Shown: positions 1 to 10,315 of the stretch, piece after piece
Numbering within the stretch: position 1 is the stretch's first letter
Layout: each line of letters starts with the position of its first letter
Notes under the pieces: generated by a model
What the model was told of the DNA's origin: nothing
Seen by the model: the letters and a program-made list of their open reading frames with translations, nothing else
The model's database searches: none
Assembly (NCBI GenBank): GCA_030683605.1
Contig: JAUXPL010000004.1
Span: 1 to 55,542 of the forward strand
Direction of reading: 5' to 3'
Length of the DNA: 55,542 bases
DNA from: Candidatus Altimarinota bacterium
GTDB lineage: Bacteria; Patescibacteriota; Gracilibacteria; BD1-5; UBA6164
Program-made: the position numbers and the translations under genes

Positions 1-132
1 GTTAGAAAAATATACCACATTTTTTTTAAACTTAATGGTATTAGGGAAGTACCCGCAGGGGGATGGGTTAGAAAAATATACCACATTTTTTTTAAACTTA
101 ATGGTATTAGGGAAGTACCCGCAGGGGGATGG
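1..132. repeat. Two tandem copies of a 66-bp intergenic repeat
   Basis: Bases 1-66 and 67-132 are identical copies of a 66-bp unit that contains TTAGAAAAATATACCACA, CTTAATGGTATTAG and a GC-rich tail GGGAAGTACCCGCAGGGGG. The first part of the unit recurs in reverse orientation near 27155-27190, and the GC-rich tail recurs in many other intergenic spaces of the window, so this is a member of a dispersed family. No gene is seen between 1 and 165. Confidence 0.9.
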
Positions 133-165
133 GTTAAAAATAATTAAATACTAACATCTAATAAT

Positions 166-756
166 ATGATAGCATACCTAAAATGAAAAATACTGGAACT
201 AAATTTTAATTCTTTGATTATTTTAACAGATGCTTGAGTTTGATACGATGTATGAATAAATGAACTTACATATTCTAAACTATGATTAGAATCAGAAGCT
301 GGATTATTTATTTATCATCATATAACTGAGAATTACCAATCACTTTTTTGATTCATAGAACCTGAAGAAAAAAAGGTTTTTTCTGAACTGATAAAAATAT
401 CTGGTGTATGATGAAAAGTAGCTATGCAGATATTATCTCTATGAATAGAGAGATTATTATTTGCTATTAAATGAGAAGATAATAAAACAATAGAGTGAAT
501 AAAATGAATAGGTAAAAAAATGGCTGAAAAGATTATTCTAGAATTAAAAGATAAAGACTTCTGAATAGTATTTACAGATAGAGATACTCTTAAAAAAACT
601 AATTCCATTGCTCCAGATTTGCATACTTCTATCAAATCTACTCTTACAAATATGTGATACAATCCTCGTGATATAGATAGAATATTGTCAGATTTACCAG
701 AAGGAATGTGAAGTGCAGGAGATATAATACCGTATGTTATTAGAGAGTTGAGTTAG
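166..756 (+). CDS. ruvA: RuvA, Holliday junction branch migration protein
   Basis: The 196-residue product matches RuvA, which binds four-way DNA junctions as a tetramer and positions the RuvB motor during recombination and repair. The start MIAYLKG is typical of the family. Two helix-hairpin-helix motifs are visible: SGVGGK near residue 80 and GIKGIGKKMAEKI near 115-127. The C-terminal NPRDIDRILSDLP resembles the RuvB-contacting domain. Most of the conserved glycines in the hairpins are TGA codons, so the gene is readable only with TGA as glycine. Length is normal. No ruvB or ruvC lies in the window. Confidence 0.93.
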
Positions 757-954
757 ATTATTTTTTTATAGAGATAACAAAAATACTATTCCTATCCTGC
801 CCTAAAGGATTCACCCACAAGGGGATAAATCCTTTCCTTTACATAAAGGAAAGGGGGCACAATAAAATAAATGTAGCCTCCTTCCTTTTTGATAAAAGTA
901 AGGAATTCAAGGATGGAATAGTATAGAGTTTTCATTATTTTTTAATCATTATTT
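757..954. repeat. Intergenic palindromic repeat cluster
   Basis: This stretch between ruvA and rmuC holds GC-rich inverted segments unlike the surrounding AT-rich DNA, including CCTTTCCTTTACATAAAGGAAAGG around 830-853 and GTAGCCTCCTTCC near 872. The same word types recur at 52015-52095 and inside the coding sequence at 52126-53559. No open reading frame or RNA gene is recognisable. It looks like decayed copies of the dispersed repeat family. Confidence 0.6.
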
Positions 955-2007
955 ATGACACTAGAAATAGCACTAATTATTACTGTTTCGATACTTTTAG
1001 CTATCATTTTTTATTTACTTACTAAAAAGGATAATAAAATAGATGATACATCTATGAAGATGCTTCATGAACAAGTTTTAGCATTGAATAAAAACATAGA
1101 TTATAAGCTAGGAGAATCAAATAGAAATACTCAGAAAAACTTCGATATCAATTCAAAAATAAGTTTTGATTCTATTAAAAAGATTGAAGAAATTACAAAG
1201 AAGTTAGCATCACTTGAAGAAACTAATAAACAAATAAAAGATATTTGAGGTCAGCTTGAATGATTAGAAAATATACTTAAAAATACTAAGCAAAGAGGAA
1301 TATTATGAGAATATTTTTTGGAAAGTGTATTAAAAAATATTCTTCCACCAAATAATTATGAATTCCAGTATATGTTTAAAAATGGTGAAATAGTTGATTG
1401 AGTAATATTTGTAAAAGAAAAAATTATTCCAATAGATTCCAAATTTTCACTAGAGAATTATAATAGAATAATCACTGAAGATAATTTAGTTACAAAAGAA
1501 TTATTAGTAAAAGATTTCAAGAATGATATAAAGAAGAGAATAGATGAAACAAGTAAATATATTAGACCCGAAGAATGAACTATGGATTTTGCATTTATGT
1601 TTATTCCTAGTGAGTGAATTTATTATGATTTACTTGTTAATAAGGTATGAACTCTCAAAGTAAATACAGTGGATTTAATCGAATATGCATTCAAAGAAAA
1701 AAAGGTAATTATTGTAAGTCCTACTAGTTTTTATGCTTATTTGCAAACTGTTTTACAATGATTAAGAGCTTTACAAATAGAAGAATCTGCTAAAGATATT
1801 CAGAAGCAAGTAGAAAAATTATGAAAACATTTATGAGCTTATGAAGAATATTTATCAAAATTATGAAATAGTTTGTCTACTACTGTTAATCATTATAATA
1901 CAGCTACAAAAAAGTTTGGATTAATAGAAAAAGACGTGCTTAAAATAACTTGAGAAGTTGAAAATGATAATAGTAACATAATACAAATAAGTAAACCTGA
2001 AATTTAA
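955..2007 (+). CDS. rmuC: RmuC family DNA recombination protein
   Basis: The 350-residue product has one N-terminal membrane segment (about residues 4-21), a charged coiled-coil region (about 30-110) and a C-terminal RmuC domain with GILGEYFLESVL, IIPIDSKFSLENY, FMFIPSEGIYYDL and VIIVSPTSFYAYL. RmuC proteins have a nuclease-like fold and limit DNA inversions at short repeats; the biochemical role is poorly defined. That is notable in a genome with many inverted repeats. Family length is usually somewhat greater. The start at 955 is the only ATG before the membrane segment. Confidence 0.9.
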
Positions 2008-2323
2008 AATATATTCCATCTAAATAAGTTACTTTAGTCTTCTTCCCCCTCAATTGAGGGGGAATTGAGTTAATAATATTATGTGATGTTATAAAAATAA
2101 GTTTTTAACATTTATTGTTAAAAACTTATTTTTATTGATTTTTTAGTTTTTTACATTCTAGTATATTTAATAATAAAATATTATTTGAATATATAGACAT
2201 TGAAAACCACTTTTTAACATTATAAAAAAACAAATTAACACGACTGTTCTAAAATTTTTAGCAAAAATCAAAAAAATGATTACATTTCTTAACAGTCAAT
2301 TTTATTTAGTTTAGAAAAAAAAT
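2008..2323. other. Gene-free spacer upstream of nrdA
   Basis: This 316-bp spacer contains a short palindrome (CCCCCTCAATTGAGGGGG, about 2045-2062), the rmuC terminator, and AT-rich DNA leading into nrdA. One weak NrdR-box-like core (GAATATATAG at 2187-2196, one mismatch from CWATATATWG) is present, but I found no convincing partner box about three helical turns away. No coding sequence is visible. Confidence 0.5.
2093..2135. terminator. Hairpin terminator after rmuC
   Basis: An A/T-rich inverted repeat, AAATAAGTTTTTAACA paired with TGTTAAAAACTTATTT around a short loop, followed by T-rich DNA. It ends the rmuC transcript and is symmetrical enough to work in both directions. Confidence 0.75.
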
Positions 2324-4936
2324 ATGAATTTAAAAGTAATAAAAACAAGAGAGGGGGATTTAATTAATTTTGATAGAACAAGAATCGAAAGAGTTATAGA
2401 AAAAGCAGTTGAGTCAGTATGATGAATTGATATGTCTTTTGTCGATGAAGTTACAGATAATGTAATAGAGAGTTTGGAGTCAATTGTTGCTAATTCTGAT
2501 GGTACTAGTTTTATTACGGTTGAGGATATTCAAGATCAAGTTGAAAGACAATTAATGGAATCTGGACATTTTTTAGTAATGAAAAATTTTATTATATATA
2601 GAAATGAAAGAATAAAGCAAAGAGAAAAAGAAAAAGAAAAAGTAGAGAAACAATTAGAACAAAAAACGTTTAAAATTATTAAATCTACTTGAAATAAAGA
2701 AAGTTTTGATATAGAAAAAGTGAAAAAAACTTACAAAATAGTAAGCTATTGATTAGCTCGTAAATGTAGATTTGAAGAAATAGCAGACAGTTTGAGGAAA
2801 TATATAGTTGAATGAATGAAAACTTCTGATATTACAAAAATGTTAATTAAATCGGCTATTGATTTAATTACAGTTGAAAACACTTCATGGCAGTTTATTG
2901 CTGGTAGATTAGCATTAATTGACTTGTATAAAGAAGCTTCAAATAATAGAAAAATGGATATTACAAAGATATATGAGGCAAAACATTATAAATCTTTATT
3001 TGATGAATATGTTCAAAACGGATTATATTCAAAAGATTTTTATAATTATTATTCACCTGAAGATATATTAAAAGCATGAGAGTATTTGAAAAAAGAAAAT
3101 GATTTTGATTATAATTATACAACTATTTTGATGTATAAAAAAAGATATCTTTTAAATCCGAATAAAATTATAAAAGAGCTTCCACAAGAAATGTATATGA
3201 GTGTGGCATTATTTCTTGCTATGCCAGAAAAAAAAGAAGATAGATTAAATATGGCTAAAAAAATATATGATTATTGTTCTACTTGAAAAATATCTCTTCC
3301 AACACCTACTTTATTAAATGCTAGAACCAATTTTCACCAATTATCAAGTTGTTTCAAATTCAATGTAGATGATGATTTAAGAGCTATTTATCATAGTATT
3401 GAAAATATGGCTCAAGTATCTAAGTTTGGTGGTTGAATATGAGTTTATTTATGAAATATTAGATCAAAATGATGATATATAAGAGGTGTTAAATGAGCAG
3501 CAGGTTGAGTTAATCCATGGATAAAGGTCATAAATGATACAGCTATAGCTGTAAATCAACTCTGAGCTAGGGCTTGAGCTATATCTGTTACTTTGGATGT
3601 ATTTCATAGAGATATTTATAATTTTTTAGATCTTCAAACTGAGACTTGAGATATTAGATCAAAAGCATTTGATATTTTCCCTGCTGTTTCTTTTCCTGAT
3701 TTATTTATGCAAAGAGTACAAGCAAATTGAGATTGGACACTTTTTGATCCTAAAGAAATATACGATAAAACAGGTAAAAAATTGCAAGATTTTTTTTGAG
3801 AAGATTTTAATAAATTTTATCTAGAATGTGAAAAGAATCCTATACTAGAATTAAAAGAGGTTGTTAGTTCTAAAGATTTATTTAAGACGTATTTGAAAGC
3901 ATCAGTTGAAACTTGAATGCCATATGCTTTTTTTAGAGATACTGTAAATAATGCAAATCCTAATAAGCATGCTGGTAATATATATTCTACACAATTATGT
4001 GTTGAAATATGTCAAAATACATCAACTTCTAAATTTATTGAAGAAACTATTGAAGATTGAAAAGTAGTCATTAAATATGAACCAGGAGATACAGTTGTTT
4101 GTAACTTAGCTTCAATAAATGTTGCAAAAGTTAATACAGATGAAGATATAAAAAAAGTAATACCTGTTGCAATGAGAATATTAGATAATGTTATTGATTT
4201 AAATTTTTATCCAATAAAGGAAGCAGAGATTACAGCAAAAAAATATAGATCAGTATGATTATGATTTTTATGATTGGCTGAGTACTTAGCAGTAAATAAG
4301 TTATCATATGATTCAAAAGAAGCACGTGATGTCACTGATAAACTATTTGAAAAATATGCTTATACTACTCTTAAAACATCTAATAAATTAGCTAAAGAAA
4401 GGTGAACATATGATGTATATGAATGATCTGAATGGTCTAAATGAATTCTTCTTTGAAAAGATGCTAATTGGTTTGAAAAAAACTCAGATATGAGTGATAA
4501 ATGGTTAAAATTAATAAATAATATAAAACTAGATTGATTGAGATTTGCATATCATTTAGCACCAGCTCCTAATACTTCTACTGCATTAGTTATATGAACT
4601 ACAGCATCAATATTACCTATTTATAAAAAATATTTTGTAGAAACTAATGCTATAGCACCAAGTGTAAATGTTGCACCAAATTTGAATCAAGAAAATTTTT
4701 GGTATTATAAAGAATATGTAAATATGAATATGAATGATGTAATTGATATGGTATCTGTTATTTATAAATGGATAGATCAATCTATATCATTTGAATGGAT
4801 GGTTAATCCTGCAACAATTTCTCCAAAAGAACTGTATGAATATTATATGAAAGCACATAAAGAATGAATTAAAACCGTTTATTATGTTAGATCTATGAGT
4901 TTGGAAGTAAAATGATGTGAAAGTTGTTCTGGATAA
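2324..4936 (+). CDS. nrdA: Class Ia ribonucleotide reductase, alpha subunit
   Basis: The 870-residue product reduces ribonucleoside diphosphates to dNDPs with the NrdB radical subunit. The first ~105 residues are an ATP-cone and a second ATP-cone follows (about 115-190), then the 10-stranded barrel. Catalytic residues align with E. coli NrdA: the SSC cysteine (C343), the QLCVE motif (C559 and the following glutamate), the second redox cysteine in VVCNLAS (C593), the radical-relay tyrosine pair in VYYVRS, and a C-terminal CESC thiol pair for re-reduction. The extra ATP-cone implies added allosteric control. Many glycines, including those in VSKFGGGIGVYLGN, are partly TGA-coded. Confidence 0.96.
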
Positions 4937-4950
4937 ACATATTAATATTT

Positions 4951-4984
4951 AAAACACATACTTTAAATGTATGTGTTTTTTTGT
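4951..4984 (+). terminator. Terminator of nrdA
   Basis: The stem AAAACACATAC pairs with GTATGTGTTTT and is followed by a T-run. It lies 15 bp after the nrdA stop and separates nrdA from nrdD. Confidence 0.85.
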
Positions 4985-5060
4985 TTAGATAAAAGTATAT
5001 ACTTGATTATTAATATAAATTTTTAAATAGTCAATTAAAAATTATAAAAATATTTGATAA

Positions 5061-5108
5061 ATACAATATATAGTATATAGTACTACTTACATATACTATA
5101 TGTAGTAC
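5061..5108 (+). promoter_or_regulatory. Pair of NrdR-type boxes upstream of nrdD
   Basis: Two 10-bp cores fit the NrdR box core CWATATATWG: CAATATATAG at 5064-5073 (10 of 10) and CTATATGTAG at 5096-5105 (9 of 10). The cores are exactly 32 bp apart, about three helical turns, the spacing typical of NrdR operators. They end about 30 bp before the nrdD start. The nrdR gene is encoded downstream in the same island, so dATP/ATP-dependent repression of nrdD by NrdR is inferred. Confidence 0.75.
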
Positions 5109-5134
5109 TGATATTATATTAAATTTTTCTTAAA

Positions 5135-7339
5135 ATGGCAATTTATAAGGTGAAAAAGAGAAATTGAGCTATTGTAACTTTTGATAGAAAAAAAATAGAA
5201 AATGCAATTGTTGCATCGATTAAAGCATCTTGATGAAATAATTTTGATTTGGTAAAATCTATTACTAATTTAGTTATAACTTTGCTAGAAAATAGAGTGT
5301 GAAATAATATACCAAGTGTTGAATCGATACAAGATTGTGTAGAAGAAGCATTAATAAAAGAAGGACATGATATTGTGTCAAAAAATTACATTCTTTATAG
5401 ACAAAAGAGAGCAGAAGCTAGAAATGAAAAAAATGTTGTGATAGAGGTTTGAAAATCTATGGATGAATATTTAGATAAAACTGATTGGAGGGTAAATGCA
5501 AATGCTAATTCTTGATATTCTTTAGGTGGAATGATATTAAATATTTCTGGTAAAGTTACTGCTAATTATTGGTTAAGTCATGTATATCCTGAAGAAATTG
5601 GTAATTTACATAGAAATGCAGATATTCATATTCATGACTTAGATATGTTTTGTTGATATTGTGCAGGATGGAGCTTAAGAGCATTGCTTGAAGAGTGATT
5701 TAATTGAAGTGATAATAGAGTCGATTCAAGTCCTGCTAATAATTTACAAGCTGCAGTAAATCAAATGATAAATTTTTTGTGAACATTACAAAATGAATGG
5801 GCTTGAGCTCAAGCATTTTCTTCTTTTGATACTTACCTTGCACCTTTTGTTCATAAATATAAAGAATATGTAATAGAAGATTTAATTTGTACTAATGCTA
5901 GTTTTAATTCTGAAAAAGATAAAGAAAAATATATTTATGATAGAACTTATAAATATGTCTACCAGCAAATGCAAAATTTTGTTTTTTGATTAAATGTACC
6001 ATCTAGATGGTGAACTCAAACTCCATTTACTAATATAACATTGGATTGGACTTGTCCAGATGATTTAAAAGATAAAGCATTATTTTTAGGCTGAATAGAA
6101 AAATGATATTACAAGAAAAAATATAGTGAGTTAGAAGATGAGATGAAAATAATTAATAGAGCATTGATTGATGTATATGTAAAATGAGATAGAAGAGGTA
6201 GGGTTTTTACATTTCCAATTCCTACCTATAATATTACTCCAGATTTTCCATGGGATGATTCAGATGTTGATGAATTATTTGAAATGACAGCCAAATATGG
6301 ATTACCTTATTTTCAAAATTTTGTCTGATCACAATACAAAAGAGTTAAAAACAATGATTGAATAATTGAAAAAATTATAAATTCTGATGCTTATAAACCA
6401 GGTTCAGTTAGGTCTATGTGTTGTAGATTACAATTAGATTTAACACAATTAGAAAAAAGATGAGGTTGATTATTTGGTTCTGCTGAAATGACATGAAGTA
6501 TATGAGTAGTTACAATTAATATGGCTCGTATAGCTTATAATTTTTCTCAAGATATTGAATGATTTAAAAAACACTTATCATACTTGATGGAACAAGCTAA
6601 AATTTCTCTTGAACTAAAAAGAAAAACTATTACTAAATGGCTAAATCAAGGCTTGTATCCTTATACATATAGATATTTGAGAAGTTATAGAAATCATTTT
6701 TCTACTATATGATTAAATGGTATGAACGAAGCAATTATCAATTTTACAAATTGAAAAGAAAATATTTCTACACAATTTTGAAAAAATTTTGCAATAGAAA
6801 TTGTAGATTTTATGAGAGAATATTTGAAAAATTTTCAAGAAGAAACATGAAATTTATATAATCTTGAAGCTACTCCTGCAGAATGAACTACCTATAGATT
6901 TGCTAAAGAAGATAAAAAACAAATGCCAGATATTATCCAAGCATGAACAGAAGATGCTCCTTATTATACAAATTCTACACAATTACCAGTATGATATACA
7001 AATGATCCGTATGAAGCTTTAGAAGAACAAGATGAAATTCAGTGTAAATATACATGATGAACTGTATTACATTTGTATTTGTGAGAAAGGGTAAAGGATA
7101 GTGAAACTTGTAAGAAATTTGTAAAAAATGTTATGGAAAATTATAGTCTTCCATACATAACTATTTCTCCTACTTTTTCTATATGTCCCAAACATTGATA
7201 CTTGGAATGAGAACATGATTTTTGCCCAAAGTGTGATGATATAAATGGATACAATTGATTAAAGTATGATATTGTGACAAGAGAAAAATATACAGATAAT
7301 ATATATAAAATGGATAAAATAGAGAAATGTGAAATATAA
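5135..7339 (+). CDS. nrdD: Class III anaerobic ribonucleotide reductase, body without glycyl-radical domain
   Basis: The 734-residue product is NrdD, which makes deoxyribonucleotides without oxygen. Visible parts are an N-terminal ATP-cone (about 3-95), the barrel with motifs such as HIHDLDMFCGYC, PSRWGTQTPFTN, SVRSMCCRLQLDL and IGLNGMNEAI, and a zinc site near the C-terminus (SICPKHGYLEGEH then CPKC). The protein stops at TAA shortly after the zinc site and lacks the usual C-terminal RVxGY glycyl-radical motif, which is instead in the next gene. A perfect 14-bp tandem duplication (7326-7339, 7340-7353) covers the stop, but removing one copy would leave the stop in place. It forms an operon with the radical-domain gene and nrdG. 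Confidence 0.93.
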
Positions 7340-7382
7340 AATGTGAAATATAATTAATTTTTTATTTATTAATACTAATAAT

Positions 7383-7595
7383 ATGAATACAATTTCTGTA
7401 AATAATCATAGTTTTGAAATAGAAAGAACTATTTGTGAAATATATACTAGAGTTATGTGATACCATAGGCCAGTTACAAGTTTTAATATTTGAAAAAAAT
7501 CTGAATTTTATTCAAGAACATATTTTTTAGAACCATCTAAAACAGAAGAAGTAATTGATTCAAATATTGAGTTTGCTAAAAAATATTTTTGTTAA
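7383..7595 (+). CDS. Stand-alone glycyl-radical domain of NrdD
   Basis: This 70-residue protein carries the conserved C-terminal end of class III reductases: YTRVMGYHRPVTSF followed by NIGKKSEFYSRTYF. In intact NrdD this segment is fused to the barrel and its glycine holds the radical generated by NrdG. Here it has its own ATG, lies 43 bp after the TAA of nrdD in a different frame, and precedes nrdG by 8 bp. The radical glycine (residue 26) is encoded by TGA. About 20 extra residues precede the domain and about 20 follow it, which argues against a simple sequencing frameshift. Function as the radical-bearing half of a two-piece NrdD is inferred. Confidence 0.85.
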
Positions 7596-7603
7596 TAAAA
7601 TTT

Positions 7604-8305
7604 ATGCAGATATCATGAATAAATAATTTTTCTTTGATAGAATATCCTGGGGAGATTTCTTGTATAGTTTTTACACCTGGATGTAATCTAAGATGTGGTT
7701 ATTGCCATAATAGCGAATTTGTATTAGCTGAAAAATTAAAAGATATTTATAACAACTTAATTAATGAAAAATCATTTTTTAACTTTTTAGAAAAAAGAAA
7801 AGGCCTTTTAACTGGAGTTTCTATTTGTGGTTGAGAGCCTACTATGCAGAAAGATTTAATTAAATTTTGTGAAAAGGTAAAATCTATGTGATTTTTATTA
7901 AAACTTGATACAAATTGAAGATCTCCAAATATAATAAATGAATTATTAGAAAAATGATTGGTTGATTATATTGCAATGGATATAAAAAATGAAATATGAA
8001 AATTTAGTATATCAGCTTGAGTTCTTATAGATGAAAAATCTTATATAAAATGTATTGATTCTATAATGAATTCAGATATTGATTATGAATTTAGAACTAC
8101 TGTTATAAAATGAATTCATAATAAAAATTCAATAGAGAATATTGTAAAATACATAAAATGATCTAAAAATTACAGTATTCAAAATTTTAAATGATGAAAT
8201 ACTTTGGATGAAAAATTTGTATGAAAATCTTTTAGTGAAAAAGAATTAGAAGAATTTAAAAATATTGCTGAAAAATATATACAAAACGTAAATATTAGAA
8301 ATTAA
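7604..8305 (+). CDS. nrdG: NrdG, anaerobic ribonucleotide reductase activating enzyme
   Basis: The 233-residue product is a radical SAM enzyme. The [4Fe-4S] ligands are in CNLRCGYC (C27, C31, C34), followed by the SAM-binding ICGGEPTMQ motif; the GGE glycines are GGT-TGA. The C-terminal half completes a partial TIM barrel (KLDTNG, DYIAMDIKN, YEFRTTVIKG). Its job is to abstract hydrogen from the glycine of NrdD, here presumably on the separately encoded domain just upstream. It is closest to the longer NrdG2-type activators rather than the short E. coli form. Last gene of the nrdD operon. Confidence 0.92.
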
Positions 8306-8321
8306 ACTTGAATAAATAGTG

Positions 8322-8358
8322 AAAAAATATCCTAATATTATATTAGGGTATTTTTTAT
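8322..8358 (+). terminator. Terminator of the nrdD-nrdG operon
   Basis: AAAAAATATCCTAATA pairs with TATTAGGGTATTTTTT, with the T-run after the stem. It lies 16 bp beyond the nrdG stop. Confidence 0.85.
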
Positions 8359-8366
8359 TTGCAATA

Positions 8367-8415
8367 ATTCTATATTTAGTATAATTCCATAACTATATAT
8401 ACCAATATATTGATA
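8367..8415 (+). promoter_or_regulatory. NrdR-type boxes upstream of nrdR (autoregulation)
   Basis: Cores CTATATTTAG (8370-8379, 9 of 10 to CWATATATWG) and CAATATATTG (8403-8412, 10 of 10) lie 33 bp apart. A third near-match, CTATATATAC (8393-8402), sits between them. The last core ends 15 bp before the nrdR start. The boxes suggest that NrdR represses its own gene. Confidence 0.65.
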
Positions 8416-8427
8416 ATCCTAAAAAAT

Positions 8428-8883
8428 ATGTATTGTATAAATTGCTGAAATGATGCAACTAGAGTAATTGATTCTAGAGTTTCTGATGATTGAAAATCAA
8501 TTAGGAGGAGAAGGGAGTGTGAAAATTGTAATAATAGATTTACTACATTTGAAAAAATTGAAATAATTCATTTAATAGTGGAAAAATCATGAAATAGAAA
8601 ACAAAGATACAGTAGAGATAAATTGGAAGATAGTATTTTATCATCTACAAATAAGAGGAATTTAAGTGTTCATGTAATAAATGATTTAATTAGACAATTA
8701 GAATTTAAATGGGGTAATAAAACAGAAATCACTGCAAAACAAATATGAAAAGATGTTTTGGATGCCTTGTTTGTGCTTGATGATGTAGCTTATATTAGAT
8801 ATGCATCAGTACATTTAAATTTTGATTCAGCGAAAGATTTTATAGAATTTATTGAAAAAGATCATAAAGATATCCATAAATAA
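8428..8883 (+). CDS. nrdR: NrdR, transcriptional repressor of ribonucleotide reductase genes
   Basis: The 151-residue product has the family architecture: a zinc ribbon (CINC at 3-6 and CENC near 31-34) with the conserved [18 protein letters not shown] stretch for DNA contact, then an ATP-cone that senses ATP and dATP. Length matches the usual ~150 residues. It sits between the anaerobic and aerobic reductase genes and has candidate operators at its own promoter and before nrdD. Confidence 0.95.
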
Positions 8884-8974
8884 TATCTTTATTTACCTTA
8901 TATTAAAAATAGACATTATAAAAAAAAATAATATAATATTTATCGAATTTTACTTATTTATTGAATTATAGAAT

Positions 8975-10018
8975 ATGAAAAAAGAATTAACTGCTAACTT
9001 AATATTTAACCCCAAAGGGCAAGATGATGTTGCTCACAGGACAATAATTAAATGAAATACTACTGGTTTATTTCAATTGAATGCTGTGAAATATAATTGG
9101 GCTAAATCTCTTTATCAGGTAATGGTATGAAATTTTTGGATACCAGAAAAAGTATCATGATTATGAGAAGATGCTGTTCAATTTAAAAATGGTTTATCAG
9201 AAGATGAAAGAACAGCATATAAATGAATATTATCATTTTTAATATTTCTAGATTCTATTCAAACAGTAAATCTACCAAATTTTAATGATTACATTACTGC
9301 TCCAGAAGTAAATTTGATATTGTCTATTCAGGCATACCAAGAAGCTATTCATTCTCAATCTTATGCTACAATATTAGAAACTGTTGTTGATTCTAATGAA
9401 AGAGATGAAATATATTATTATTGGAGAACTGATAAACATTTATTAGAAAGGAATGAATATATTTGAGGTATTTACCAAGAATTTATAGATAATCCTAATG
9501 ATGATAATTTCTTTAAGGGGATTATTTGAAATTTTTTACTAGAAAGTATTTATTTCTACAATGGTTTTGCATTTTTTGATACTTTGGCTGATCAATGAAG
9601 AATGGTTGCAACAGATAGAATGATTAATTATATTAGAAGGGATGAATTGACGCATGTTACTATTTTTGCAAACATAATAAAAGAAATTAAAAAAGAATTT
9701 CCAGAAATGTACAATGAAAAAATAATTAACAGTATGATGGATATTGCAGTAAATCAAGAAATAAAATGGTCTAAACATATACTATGAAAAAATATTATTT
9801 GAATGTGACATGAAAATATAGAAAACTATACTAAATGGCTAGCAAATGAGAGATTGAATATGTTATGAATAAAGCCTTTATATCAAAATGTAGTAAAAAA
9901 TCCATATAAACATTTAGATAGACTTCAAGATAATAACTGAGATAGATGAAATTTCTTTGAGTCTACAGTTACAAATTATGCTCAATCTAGTGCTATGAAC
10001 TGAAGTTGGGATTTTTAA
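8975..10018 (+). CDS. nrdB: Class I ribonucleotide reductase, beta (radical) subunit
   Basis: The 347-residue product is a ferritin-like R2 protein that supplies the radical to NrdA. Metal ligands match the class Ia pattern: D93 in FLDSIQ, E123 and H126 in QEAIHSQSY, E190 in FLLESIYF, and E224 and H227 in RRDELTH. The radical-bearing tyrosine is present at residue 130, seven after E123, as in E. coli (E115/Y122). The C-terminus NYAQSSAMNGSWDF is likely the tail that docks on NrdA. It is transcribed separately from nrdA, 4 kb away, with the nrdD and nrdR genes between. Confidence 0.95.
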
Positions 10019-10023
10019 GTCAA

Positions 10024-10062
10024 AAAATAAATAGTTAGATTTTCTAACTATTTATTTTTTTA
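10024..10062 (+). terminator. Terminator of nrdB
   Basis: AAATAAATAGTTAGA pairs with TCTAACTATTTATTT, followed by a T-run, six bases after the nrdB stop. Confidence 0.85.
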
Positions 10063-10142
10063 TTTATCAGTTTTATAACATTTAGATTAAACTTCGCCTA
10101 GGGAGTATGCAACTAAACTGTTAATACAGATGTTCTTGGATT

Positions 10143-10275
10143 CTAAAACGAATTGCACAATATTAAATCTTTTTCAAAGAAAACTTCATGAGGAGTTTTG
10201 TAATTTAATCTCTTTCTTGGTCTAAAGTTTATTAAAGAAACATAATATTTCAACTGATTTTTAGAGACTAATGTA
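10143..10275 (-). pseudogene. Remnant of a transposase C-terminus (IS30/IS3-like)
   Basis: On the minus strand a short open stretch reads YYVSLINFRPRKRLNYKTP followed by HEVFFEKDLILCNSF and a stop. The N-x-RPRK-x-L-x-YKTP-x-EVF pattern is the C-terminal end of DDE transposases of the IS30/IS3 type. Nothing upstream extends it into a full transposase and no terminal repeats are seen, so only the last ~40 codons survive. It marks an old insertion between nrdB and the short pilin gene. Confidence 0.7.
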
Positions 10276-10315
10276 AAAAATGTGAGATATATATTTATTT
10301 ATATAAAAATTTATT

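Noticed and set aside
1-132. CRISPR array
   Set aside because: Only two directly adjacent identical 66-bp units without spacers, and no cas genes.
2155-2230. NrdR box pair upstream of nrdA
   Set aside because: One decent core (2187-2196) but partners at the expected spacing match only about 7 of 10, which is expected by chance in such AT-rich DNA.
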